This document shows, in pieces, positions 32,301-46,000 of a DNA stretch of 64,000 bases (the first letter of the stretch is position 1; each line of letters opens with the position of its first letter). Origin of the DNA: Plasmodium malariae (taxonomy: Eukaryota; Apicomplexa; Aconoidasida; Haemosporida; Plasmodiidae). A model generated the notes under the pieces. The model saw nothing but the letters and a program-made list of their open reading frames with translations. It ran no database searches and was not told the origin of the DNA. Where the stretch lies: assembly GCF_900090045.1 (NCBI RefSeq), contig NC_041781.1, positions 631,501-695,500 of the forward strand, given 5' to 3'. Both the position numbers and the translations under genes were made by a program.

Positions 32301-35300
32301 TTAAATTAAAATGTTTCTTATTTCTTGAGCAAATGTGTACAAATTTCTCGTGAAATTTTCCTGCACAACAAAAAAAATATTCAAAAAATTTATAAAAATA
32401 AAATAAGGATATTAAGATAACACGTTAAAATTTTTGGATAGGGAAAAAGAAAAAAAAAACTACAAGTAATGTTTTATATATATGTATTATATGCACATAT
32501 ACATATGAACTATTTTTTACTCTGTTATTAGGGGACAGATTTGATTCAATATGATCCATTAATTTGCAAAAGCTATGCCTTAATCTAAAACAATAATAAA
32601 AAAGAAAAAAAATAAGAATGGATGGGACGTAAAAAATATTATACAAACTGAAGTTGGACTTATTTTATTCTTTCTAATTTTATTTTTTTCTTACTTTTGC
32701 TTTTTTTCTTCGCTTTGTTGAGAAATCAGCTGTTCTTGGATTTTGAAATAACCCTGTGCATCCAATAGTATTAACCCCAATAAGGGTTGAGACATACTCC
32801 ATGTGCTACCAAAATCTCCTATTATAATTAAAACATTAAAGACATGTGGGCAGAGTAAAAAATAAAATTATAACCAATTTATAAATACAAAAAAAAAAAA
32901 AAAAAAAAATTATGTGCATTAAGGTGATTGAGCAAAATATGAACAGTTCATAAATAAAAAAAAAAAAAAATGCGCATTCAATTAATTCCTTTTTTCACAT
33001 TTTTACCTCCCAATATTAGATGAAACATCAAATTTAACACCTCTTTAAAGGCTTGTGGTTGGCTTTCCAAAAAGTTTTTGATTATCTGGTGAAGGGGAAT
33101 AAAAAGGGGAAATAATTATGGGTTTTTCCGAAATTTGTGCTAAATGTGCATATTTTGTATGACTTTTTTCATTTTCATTTTCTTTTTCTTTTTTTTTTTC
33201 TAGCTCTTATGTATGGTTGTTATACCAGAGACTTATTCACTTTACCTGTCCCTGTTCGGTAGAACTCTTCCTATTTGTGAAAATATAAGTAACAATATTA
33301 TCCAGAATAGAACAACAAGTCATCGATACAGTGTAATCAAAGGAGCATAAACCTTCCTTTACGTTATGAATAATATCAGCTATAAGTTGGAATTCAAGAT
33401 TTAATATTCTTTGAAAAAAGTTTTTTGTAACTAAATCAAGGAAAGAAAAATATGGTTTTAAGTGCTTTATATACGATAACAAATCGTTTGTAGGAATAAC
33501 TAAACACATATTTAAAGCCAAGTTTAACGAGTTGTTTAATATATCGTCATTATATAAATCAAAAATTGCAAAATTAACAAAATCACCATTTAAACAATTA
33601 TTAAACATATTCAATAAAAGAGAAATTATTTTATATTTCTCTTTATATATATCAACGAATTTTTCTTTTTGTAATAAATTGTTCGAAATAATAATAAGTA
33701 TATTAGAAACTACTTTAAATAATAATATTCCATTAGGAGATGATTTAGGAAAAGTTATTCTTTGTGATTTGTTATAAACAAATTCACACATAAATTTAAG
33801 AAAAGGAATACATATTTCATATGTATCCCATATAACATCAACAAGCGAAGTTAATATATTCATTTGATTATCTTCTAATGGATAACTATTTATAAAAAAA
33901 TTAAAAAACATGTTATACGTTTCTACATTATTACATGCCATGCATATTCCTCTTAAATCTCGTAAGGCACCTATAAATGATAGTTTAATTTCATTATTTT
34001 TTAAAATGATATCTTTTCCATTTACACTAATTTCTCTCTTAATACATTCTAACAAAATATTAATTGGTGAAATGTATTTTTCAAAAGAAGATGAAACAAG
34101 ATTCTGTTCCATGAATAATAACTTGGTTAATATTAAATAATAATTAGTTCTATATTTATAATATTTAGCAATTTCCAAAAACTTACTATTTCTGTTATGT
34201 AATAAATTTAATATTTTTTCATTTTTTAACAGAAGCCTTGCAAAGACAATTAATTTCGGTGTCTTATCCTCTAAACATACAATATTCATTCCAGACACTA
34301 AATCATGAAATAAATCTAAACTTCTTTTAATAATTTGTTCATAATCTACTCTATTATTTAAGTTAAATAATATTTTACTTATAATCAAATCTATTAATGG
34401 GTCATTATTTTCTTCATCATTTTGATTAGTAATTAAGGAGGGGGTGGAAAAATTATTCAAGCTGTTATTTAATATGTTCGTTGTTAATGAATTATTTGCA
34501 TTCGTTGCTGATGGAAAGGGCAAATTACTGTTACTACTGGTATTATTATTATTATTACTACTACTATTGTCATTACTACTTCCTCCAAAGTTGTTAATGT
34601 TGGATATTTGTGATGACGAGTGGTCATTGGTACCATTAGAGGACGATATAATTCTTAGTGCAACTGATCTCATTTCTTTTAAAAAATTATTATTTTTTTT
34701 CCCACTAATATAAACTTTTTTAAATAGTTCTAAACAGTTTAAATAAGCAAATTCTAAATATTCAAAAACTTCAGGTGATTTATTGGTTTGTTCCATTAAT
34801 GAAAAAACTAGAAAACATAATTCTGAATTTATTTTGAAATTATCACAATTTGCACTTTTCATATTTGAAATAGCGCTACTTGAAATAATGGATGCAATAA
34901 TAAAAACTAGCCAAGTAGTTTGTTCTATAAATATAGATTTACTAATAAGATTATTTTCATGATTATTTTTTAATTCATAAAAGATTGATAATAATTTTGT
35001 ACCAATAAAATTATACTGTAGTTTGGACAAATTAGATATTAATTCTAATTGTTCACTTCTTAACACATCATTATACAAAGGATTTTCCATTTCACAATTA
35101 TCCCCTTTTTCACATATATACTTGGCTAGTTCTAATCTAGTATTTATAAAAATAATACTTATATCATATATGTAATCACAAATAATTAAATATTTGTTGT
35201 CAATATCGTTTGAATTAAAACTATTAGAAATTGGATTTTTTTTTAAAAAAATATTTTTATTGCTCCTAACATCTCTAAGTAATTCTTTTTCATCTGTCCT

Positions 35301-36871
35301 ACTATTGATTTCTTTTATAACTTTAGCAGGAATTATATTTAACATGTTACTCCATATACCTAATAAGTAATGTTTACTATTACATAAATATTTCCAATTT
35401 TTCATTCCATCCATTGTAAATAAATATATATTATGACACCAAGAAAGAAAATTCGAATAAGTGCTTAATTCCTGTAATCGGATACTTGTATCGATTTTTC
35501 CAATTAGCCTGCACAGTTCATGAAAACAATCTTCATCATGCAAGCCAATTTTTTTTTCAATAATTTTATTAATTCCACCTAAAAATTCATTCATATACCG
35601 TACTTTCTGCTTTTCACTAGAAAAAAATGTTTTCCTTAAACTACCTAACAATATCAGAGATCTTAAACAATATTTACCACAACAATTTCGTATATCTTCT
35701 TCTTCAGACATACATATTTCATACATATCAAAAAATAATTTGGGAATATTCTTTTCATTAAATATATCCCAAGACTGAGGAATCATTAAAGAAATATTTT
35801 CATCTGAACTTTCATCATTTATCATCGTTCCCATAAAATCAAATGATAAACTATTATATATTAATTCTAAAACTTTAATTAATAACCTATTTTCTTCTAT
35901 TCTTAATTCTATTCTTATACTACCTTTTACAAATTCTTCTAATGTTTCAATTCCGACTTTAAATATATCTTTTAAAACATAATCTCTAAATGATATTGCA
36001 CATCTACGACTTTTTGCTGAATTCACACCACACTGTGGGTGCATATCTTCAATTAATGCAGCATATATATAGAGACCCATAATCCAGTGACTTGTCACTG
36101 AATTTAAAAAATATTCTACTTGTTTGGTTATCATGGTATAATTCGTATTTTCTAACCATGATAATTTTACTATACGCACATATAATCTTACAAAATTTCC
36201 TAATATATTTGATGACAAATTTAATAAATCGACTCCTTTATTATATAAATACGATATTACAAATTCTTTTAATTCATCTTTTTCATTCTGTTCAATTTTA
36301 TTCCATTCGTTTGTTATTAATTGAAGTAGCCCAGATGTTGTAAATATTAACGTATGAACATGATTTGTGCTTCCTAGTATATTTTTTAATTTACTCACAT
36401 TACCTACATTATTCACTAAGGGTAGCAAAATTGTATGGGCCTGATTCTGCTCTTCTTTGTTACCGCTGCGTTTGAAGACAGGGGAAATGTAATCGTGTGT
36501 CATAACTTTTTTTATAAATGTTCATACAAATATGTATACGTAGATACATAGGTAAACACATACGCAGATACACACGTACACACGTAAGTATATACATAGG
36601 TAGACATATACATGCATATAAAGGTACATACGTAAATAGACACATATGTACACATGCAACCAATGCGTGCAACATTCATATCTTGAGAAGTAGTATCCCC
36701 CAACAAGCACAATGCCTAACTGAACTATGTTTTTCCTACTCTTATAAGCTTTCTCTGTTTTTTATTTTTTTCACTTCAGCGCGCTCGTAAGTCTTTCTTA
36801 TTCCCTAATTTACACATGACACTTTCTCTCTTTCTCTCTCCCTCTCTCTCTATCTATCTATCTATATCTAT

Positions 36872-36917
<46 letters not shown>

Positions 36918-37018
36918 GTACGTATTTTTTTTTGTGTGCCCCTCTTTTCCCTTCCTTACCAATACATAGCTTCACAAAGAACTTGCAGTTGCTGCAACTC
37001 GGATTCAATCATTTTCAT
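32301..37018 (-). CDS. Exportin-7 (six exons)
   Basis: The long frame at 33237-36503 is only the central exon. My model is 36960-37018, 33246-36465, 33007-33085, 32695-32818, 32521-32584 and 32301-32360. All introns are GT-AG and all phases agree, giving 1201 residues. The first exon supplies MKMIESELQQLQVLCEAMY with an in-frame TAA directly before the ATG; it restores the usual importin-beta-like N-terminal helix. The last exons give WSMSQPLLGLILLDAQGYF and NNRENFTRNLYTFAQEI, which match the exportin-7 C-terminus as I know it from animals (1087 residues in human). Exportin-7 is a RanGTP-dependent nuclear export receptor made of HEAT repeats. An Asn/Ser-rich insert lies near the middle of the protein. 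Residues before the second exon in the unspliced frame (THDYISPVFKR) are intronic. Confidence 0.92.
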
Positions 37019-40011
37019 TTAAAAAGAGCTAGGCGTTCTATTTTTATGGTATAAAAGGAGAAAGAAAAATGATAAAAATATAAAGGAGTACGCAAAATTG
37101 AGTGCGACTGTGGATACAAATGTAAAGTTAAACACAATGAAACAAAGTATAACTCAATAAGCCTTTAAGAATTAAAATAAAATTAGATGAAATATGATAA
37201 AGTAAAATAAAATAAGATTAAATATGATAAAGTAGGATAAAATAAGATGAAATATGATATAGTATGATAAAATATGATACGAGTAATTTTAATTATGTGT
37301 AACAAGCAAATATATGTTCATATGTGCATATACGTAAAATTCTTTATAATCTCTTTAATTCGTAAAAATTTTTATATAAGAACATTTCTATTACAAAATG
37401 ATGTTTGATATGCGTTTTTACGAATATTTCTAACTCATACGTATTAATGTGTATATATATATATATGAAGCAAACTATTTTTATTTTATTTTTTTTCCTT
37501 TTACACAAGTGAAAATTGTGTAATTATGTTATATGTACAAATATATACACATAAATATGTATATGTATATATATATATATATATATACGTGTACACTTTT
37601 TCATATATACTGTATTCTTTTTTTCCAAATCATAATTACTATAAAAGCTCGTTTTTAATTAATATATATTTTTTTTTCATTAAAAATGTATTTAAAAAAT
37701 TCATAAAAAATATATATAAATATTCTAATTTCAAAAAGTTACTTAGCACTTATACATTTTTAATATAAAACGAATAAATAAAAGTATACGCGTGAGTTTT
37801 ACTAACGTGTTCGATAAGTACTTTATTCTCTTTAATTTATAAAAAAAAAAAAAAAAAAAAAAAGAAACAATGAAGATCAATTAAGGAATAAAGAAAAAAA
37901 AAGAAACAATGAAGAGCAATAAGGTATAATAAAAAAAAAAAAAAAAAAAAAAAAAGATGAAGAGTGTTAAGGAATTAAAATGAAAGAATGAGAAAAAAGG
38001 TATTATAAAACAAATGTAAGATATTATAATTTCTTCGTGTGCATATCTATTTTTTTTTTTTTTCACCTAGGTAGTAACAAAAAAAAAAAAAAAAAAGTCA
38101 TAAAATAAAAGGTAATTCATTTTTATCCTAGCAGCGCAATCAATATTGCGCATAAACTCAACACGACCTTTTTATATATGCATAATATTGTACATATTAT
38201 ATATATAATATATGCATACAATATTATATATATATATTTTTTTTTATATGCTTTATTTTTTAATTTAGGTATTATTTTTATATATATGATTAAAAAAAAA
38301 AAAGCTCGGCTTAAATAAAGAATACAATAAAATAATATATAAAAGCATATATTCAAAGAATGTATTATTCAACCTTTGTCAATATTCTTATGGATGCATA
38401 TATAATATATTCATATATTATGTATGTGTTCAATGAATCTATTTTTTTTTTTTTTTTTTTGATACAAGCGTTGTGTTTTCTTGAAAAAAAAAAAAAATTT
38501 TTTAGTTTACATTTTTATTCATTTAAAAATATAAAAAATTTCCCATAAATCTTCTTGTTCTGTCAATGTTTAATATTTTTTATTTTTAAAGATTATTTCT
38601 GTACTACATTAAAATTACCCAATATATAGAACTTTTTTTTTTTTTTTTTTTTTATATTATTCAATATTCATCACTTATAATATATATTTATAATATTATA
38701 TGTATTATATGCATAAATATAATATGTATTTTTTAATTACATTTTAAAAAAAAAAATATAATATATATATATATATATAAATATATATATGCATATATCT
38801 GTATACATATTCAATGGCATATTTTCTTTTGATACTTAGCAAAAAACATTGAACATGTTTACAATTTATATGACATATAAACGAAAATATATTATTGTTA
38901 TTTAGTCGCGTGAATAAATCTTTTTAGCATTTAAAATAAAACAAAATATAAAAATATATTATATATATATCTTTCTTAAAGCCATGACATTACTTTTTTT
39001 TTTTTTTTTTTTTTCTTATTTTTTTCTTTCTTTTAACTTCTCATTAGAATCGAGCTAAAAATAAAATAAATATTGTTTATTGTTTTAAAATTGCAAATAT
39101 TAAAAGATTAATACAATGTGTAATTATATTAACTATAATAAAATATATTCTTACTCTCGATCTTTTTAAGAAGCAGTATCTTTTCGTGCGCATTATTGTT
39201 TTTCCAAAATTTATTCATTCTTTTATCTTTCTATTTATTCATTCATTAATTTATTCATCCAGTTATTCATTCATTCATTTATTCCCTTATTCATTTATTT
39301 ATTTATTTAGTTATTTATTTATTTAATTATTTTTTTTTATAATGTATAATGTTATGTTTTAAATAAAAGGAGGCACTAATAAGTAGAGACGAACGCATAA
39401 CCTTACGGAATAATCTACTGCTAATATGTACCAGCTTAAATGTTATTATAATTTAGATAATTGTATGTATATATATATATATTTTTGCTAGTACATGTAT
39501 GTATATGTATATTTATAATATATATATTATATATATCATATATGCATTAAAAATATTTTGTTTTACAGCTTTTTTATTTTTTTATTTTTATTTTATTTTC
39601 TTTTTTATAACTAGTCTAAAAATACCGACATCCGTAATATTTGTATGATATTTTTAAAACGTTGTCTATTGGCTGGGTGGTACTTATTTATTTTAATAAA
39701 TAAGGACAATGAAACATAATTATCTTCTTATGAGAAAATAAGAAAAATGTTTATACAATATGTATACTTGAATGTATATAATCTTATAAGTATTTTGTAT
39801 ATATATTTATATATGTATAATATATAAAATATAAGCTGTTTTTTTAGAAAAAAATAGGTATAATACGCACGCATGTATGTATAAACATAAATATATATAT
39901 ATATTTATATATATATATGTATATACGTTCTTGTATGCGTTTTTGTTTTTTTTTATTTGTTTATACCATTAACCCCATATTTAAAAAAAAAAAAACAGTT
40001 GTTTAAAAAGC
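37019..40011. other. Divergent intergenic region, exportin-7 / giant protein gene
   Basis: The region holds the 5' ends of two divergent genes, so it is expected to carry both promoters. It contains short degenerate repeats at about 37160-37275 (aaatatgataaagta-like), poly(A)/poly(T) blocks at 37841-37863, 37930-37955, 38441-38460 and 38632-38653, and many (TA)n tracts. No exon is supported. It is among the most AT-rich parts of the window. Confidence 0.6.
37160..37275. repeat. Degenerate short tandem repeat, aaatatgataaagta type
   Basis: About four diverged copies of a roughly 30-bp unit (gatgaaatatgataaagtaaaataaaataa-like, shown here in part) lie about 150 bp upstream of the exportin-7 ATG. 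Confidence 0.6.
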
Positions 40012-43000
40012 ATGCATAACTCACCAAAAACTGAAATAATAAAAAGCAATTTTAATTTTTTTGGGTCATTTTATTCCAAGTATGCAAAAAAAAAAAACAG
40101 TCATAACAACAGAAATAACAGCAATAACAGTAGCAACAGCAGTAACAGCAATACCAGAAATAATAGCAATAACAGCAATAATGACAGTTATAATAATGAT
40201 CTAACTACGAATGAGAAATCAACGGCAAATGAAAATTTGCAAAACAGAAAGCACCTTTTTGGATCGAGTAAAAAAAAAGATCTCACAATCTATGATAATG
40301 AATTGTATGCAGAGAATGATGAACAAGACTTAGACTCAAACAGCAACAACAATAATAAAAATAATAGCAGTAATAAAAATAATAGAAGTAATAAAAATAA
40401 TAGTAATAAAAATAATAGTAATAAAAATAATAGTATTAATAAAAATAATAGTAATAAAATTAATAGCAATAGTAATAATAGCAATAGTAATAATAGCAAT
40501 AGTAATAATAATCATAATGGTAATAGTAACAGTAACAACAACAGTAATAGTAACAATAATAATAGCAATAGAAACTGTTATAACTGTGTGAAATTATTTT
40601 ATGACAATAATGCACTGTTTGAAAGTGACCTAAAAAATGGTAGCAGCTTATTAGATAAGAACTATTTTACATTATCACGGTCATCTATATTACCAGCAGA
40701 GGAATATTTAACTTGTTCAAGAAACCAAAAAATGGATGAAAGAATATACGACAATGATGAATACATGAATAATTTAAATAACACTTTTCATGATACCTCA
40801 ACGCAAAATAAAAATATAGATAATGTTTCTAATTTACTAGACTCCTTTCATAATTTAGAATATAATGATGATTATGACACCTTTGACATATTTGGCATAA
40901 ATAAGCCTTTGTCAAAAAAGGAAAATTTCACAACGTTTGGAGGTAAAGGGGGGGAATGTACCGTTGAGTATAAACAAGGGGAGGGAGAAAAGGGAGAAGC
41001 AAAAGAAGTGGTAAAAGAGGTGGCAAAGGAAGAGGCAAGAGAAGAAGAAGATGGATGGGGAAAAAGAAGAAAAAAAAAAATAGGTCAGTCTCAAGAGAGA
41101 GAAGGAGAAGGGCAGAGAAATGAAATGATAAAAGATCCAAAAGGAGAGAAAAAAGGAAAGGAAAAACACATAGAAGGAAAAGAAAATATGGAAGAGGAAG
41201 ATTTAGAAGGGAAAGAAAAAGTAGAAGAAAAATTTGGAAAAAATTTTGGTAAAAAAGAAAAGGAAGAAGGTAATATTGAAAAAGCCACATATGATGAAAA
41301 CATGTTTTACTATGAGAAATTCTTATTAAAAAATTTTTTTTCGAAAATTTCAAAATTTATATCAACTAATGATGAAGGAGTAGGAGAGGGTGAGGGAAAG
41401 GGAGAAAAGGAAGGGAAAGGGGAAGCAGAAGGAGAAGAACAAAAAGGAAAAGAAAATGAGGACACATTTATAAATTTCAACAATCGACATGAAAGCCTGA
41501 ATTCGTACAATTCTCCTTACGAGATAAAGGAATATTTCGACAGTAAAATAATTAGCAGCAATCGAAACTATCACAAAAACAGAGACAACTGTGACAGCCA
41601 CGACAACCAGGGAAATCAGAATATGCGCAACATTCGAAAGATGTTAAAAAATCCTACTGATAGATATAGAAGTAGCGCAAGGGAAAGATACGACAAATGG
41701 GAAAACTACTCTGTTATAACAAATAAATCCAAATACGAGGCAAATGCTAAATATAGGAAGAATGATTACTTGATAAATGGACAACATGATAGAGATGATA
41801 AAAATGCCCCTCTCCAAAGAAAGAATATGCAAAAAGTAAATAATAAAAAATATCCAGAGGAAAGTAAAAGCGACCAGAACTCTGTTAGAAGCTATTCATA
41901 TATGAAAAGTATAGACAAAACGAATGAAGATTCGTTTAGCAATTTTGGTATCAAGAATGTTTTACCAAGGAGCTATCGAGTTTTACCTAAGGGAGAGGGT
42001 TACGGGGGGGTAGGAGTGGACGATGATAGGGGGGTTGGTAGAGGTGGCAGAGATGTTGACAATGACAGAGATATGGGTGATGGTATTGGAAAGATACTGA
42101 ACAATGGTAGTCCGAGAGGTATCCACAGTGTGAACCCAAGGAAGGATCGAAGAAGGGGAGCTACAAACAGTTCAAATAAAAGAGATTATTATTTAGACGA
42201 CCATATAAATGACAAGGAAAAGTTTAGAAAACATATGAAATATTTTTCAAATGATAATTATTATTTAAATAATGTAGGTACTTCTGATATTTGTCGTAAT
42301 AAAGAATACATGCAGAAATGTTATTCAATGTTACACACCATACCAAAAATGGAAAAAGAAAATGTATGTGTTAGTGATGACAATTATGATAGTAATAGTG
42401 TACCACCATTAAAGAAAAACAATTTAGATATAGAAAACTCTTTGTTCAATGAGAAAGATATCATAAGAGGTTGTGCTACTAACAGTTCTGTCATGTTATC
42501 AAAAAGAAATTATTTTCATAACAAATTAAATTATGACAATACTGAATCGTGTAAAATAGGCATTAAGAAAGGGAAGAACTGTGTTAATTATTCATTTACA
42601 AAAAATTGTATTTTTAATGACGAGTTAAATAATACTATTAATAAAAGCAGGCATAAGAGAAGCCCAGAATGTTCAGAGGAGTTTATATATAATACTGGAG
42701 GAAGTAAACACAGCAACCACTGTATTAGCGACATTTACCATGATAATAGTCGTAACAATATGAGCGACAATAAAATAGGAGGTAGTAAAATAAATGGTAG
42801 TATTAACGGAGGGGGTAGTACTGACAGTCCACATTTAAATAATATTATGATTAAAAAGAGAACATTTAAAAGGAAGTGTGACGAAATGTGCAAGATAAGT
42901 AAGAAATATGACCTTTTCCATGATTATAGCTTATTTAACAGCGATAAGCAAATTTATGATTACAATAAGGAACTAAATATAATGAACGGAAGGAACTCGG

Positions 43001-46000
43001 AATGCACGTGTTATGATTCGGGAAATGATAAGTTAAAGAAAAGTGTTTTTAAGAGCCTATATAGGGAAAAAGGTAATCATGAGCATTTATATGAAAATGG
43101 GGATGTTGATGCGGATGTTGACGCGGATGTTGATGCGGAAGTTGATGTTGATGCGGAAGTTGATGCGGATGAGGAGATAAATGAACAAGTGAATGAAGAT
43201 GTACCATTTTTATTTCCAAGTTATAATCGCTCTAATATTCCAAAATTTCAAAAAAATAGAAGAAAATATTTTAACATTTTTAATAACACTTCCTTTGATT
43301 ACAATAGTGACGACAACTTGGACTACAGTGCGGACTTTAGTCTTAACCACAATAACGACTATGATTGGAAGCATTTATTTAATCGACGTTACAACAAAGA
43401 TCGTCGTTACCTGTATAGCAATGAAATGAAGTTAAAGAGAAATTTTTCGGACTGTAGGAAAAATATCGAAGAAGAACACGTACCAGTTATGCGAAATTTG
43501 GAAAAGACAAAATTTAAAAATATGTCCCAAGGAAAAAACAATATTTGGAATAAATTTTTTAAAAAAGAGAGCAGAAATATTGGGAAAAATAATTATGAAA
43601 ATGTTAGAAGAAAGGATTTTTATCAAAATAGCTTAATGAGTACTTATTTTGACACAAAATTAAAAGATAATAATATAAATGGGAAAAAATCATCAATTTT
43701 AACGGACCACAATGTGAATCTCTTCAAGGGTACGTTTAGGTCCTTGCCAAATATTAACAGTTTGAATGAGCACATTTGGAATAACAAATACAGTGGTCAC
43801 AACGACAGTGCAAATAACGACAGTGCAAATAACGACAGTGGTCACAACGACAGTGCAAACAACGACAGTGCAAACAACGACAGTGGTCACAACGACAGTG
43901 CAAACAACGACAGTGCAAACAACGACAGTGGTCACAACGACAGTGCAAATAACTACAGTGCAAATAACGACAACAGTAATAATAATAACACTGACGCGCA
44001 TTACTACCGCAGTAAACACAAATCCGGGGAATTGTTTAGCTTAAAGAATGTGCGCGATGATTTCAGTTATCATCGCTACAACAACATTCCGAGTTCTCCC
44101 ACGGGTATACCGTCTTCATCATCTTCAGCTGCTGCCGTTACCAGAATGGGAAATGCTACAAGTGATTGCCATATGATGAGTAGGCAGAAAGTAAGTGTAT
44201 GTAAAAAAATAGAAATAGTTAAAAAAAATGAAGTAAATTCAAAAAGAAAATTAATTGATCATTTGCGCACCAATGTATTATTAAACAAATATTTCCAGCA
44301 GTTTAACAACTCTGTTTTTCAAAATAATGATAATAATATCAGCAACAGTACTGGAAGTAATATCGGAAATAATATTATTAGTCGTACTACCAATAATATG
44401 GGCAATCGTGTTAGCTATCGTACTACCAATAACGCGGGAAATCGTATTGGCAGTAGTGCAAGCAGTAACGCGAGCAGTAATGCGAGCATAAATAAAGTTT
44501 TCAACAATTACAATAGTAGCAATTATAGTAGTAAAAATTTTCGTGAGTCACCGTCTAAGTTTTATGGCTTCGACAAAATGAGTAAAATTAGAAATTTAAA
44601 AACGCAAAACGAAATAATCAATTTTCATGAAGTAGAAAAAAATAATTCAACAATGCTGGGTTTATTACCATTGGAAAAAAAAAATAGAAAATTTTCGGAT
44701 AGGAATAATGTGGTCAGTTGGAGGAACTGCAATAATAACAATGGCATTATTAGCGGAAATATATGTAACGATGGTGGAAACATATGTAAGGGAAAAATGA
44801 ATGAAAATAAATACATAATTTACAAAAAATTAAATAATGGAAATAAAAACAAAAAATTTATGAATAATATTATCGACCTGGATGATTTATATGGAAAAAA
44901 TGGTGCACTTTATGAACAGTCGTCAGATTATGATAGAAAGAAGGAAAAAATGATGAAAAATAAAAATGCTATATTAAATTTTTACAACGAAATAGGAAAT
45001 AGGGATAGAAGTGTTAACCCTATATTATCTTTAGAAAAAAAAAAGGATGATCAAATGGTTAGTTATATAATAGATGTGGAAAAAGCTTATGAAAATAAAT
45101 ATTTACTATATGATGACGATAATTGCGCTATAAACAGAAGAAACAATTTTAATTTAAACGGTGCTATGAACAGTAATATGCGTATTACTATGAACAGTAG
45201 TGTAAAAAACAGTGTAAACAATCATATTAATAGTAGTATAAACAAATGTATAAACAGTTGCGTAAATAACAATATAAATAGTACTATTTGTAATAATATA
45301 AATAGTGATAGCATTAGCTGCGTGCATTTGGAAAAGAGGAAAAATGAAAAAAAAAAATTTAACGTTGTCCATGATTTAAATAGAGGAGGTAGAGGTGAAC
45401 ATATCATGTATAATGACCACAAAAGGATGATAGAAAATTACAAAGAGAGCACTTTTAAAGCGCATGCGCAAAATTTATCATCAACCTCCCTTAAGTACAA
45501 AAAGGTCAATAAGTTTTACATTCAAGAAAGGAGGATGAACAGCAATATTGCACAAAGGTGCCCTAATAAAAATATAAAAAAAAGTACTATGTTTTACAAG
45601 TATGATATTCACCATAGGAATGATGTACGTGATGATATAAGCGATGACGAAAGTTTAAGCGGGAGTATAAACGCGAGTGATGACCGAAGCAGTGACGACG
45701 GCAGAGATGGAAAAAAATGCTTCCCACAATATAAGTATCTTAAGTGTAATGATGCACTAGGAAAGAAGAATACGCATGGAAATTTATTGCATTGCAGTAA
45801 AAAGAAAATAGAAGAAATGAGTGATAAAGAAAATGAGTATTATATGTATAATAAATATAATTTTTCTGCAAAAAAAAATAAAAATAACAAATACAATTAC
45901 AGTTATAATTACAATGATAACACTCTTTGTAATAAAAATGAATTAGAAAAAATATCACAAATTGAAAATATTATATCCAAAAAAATGAAATTGGGAAAAA

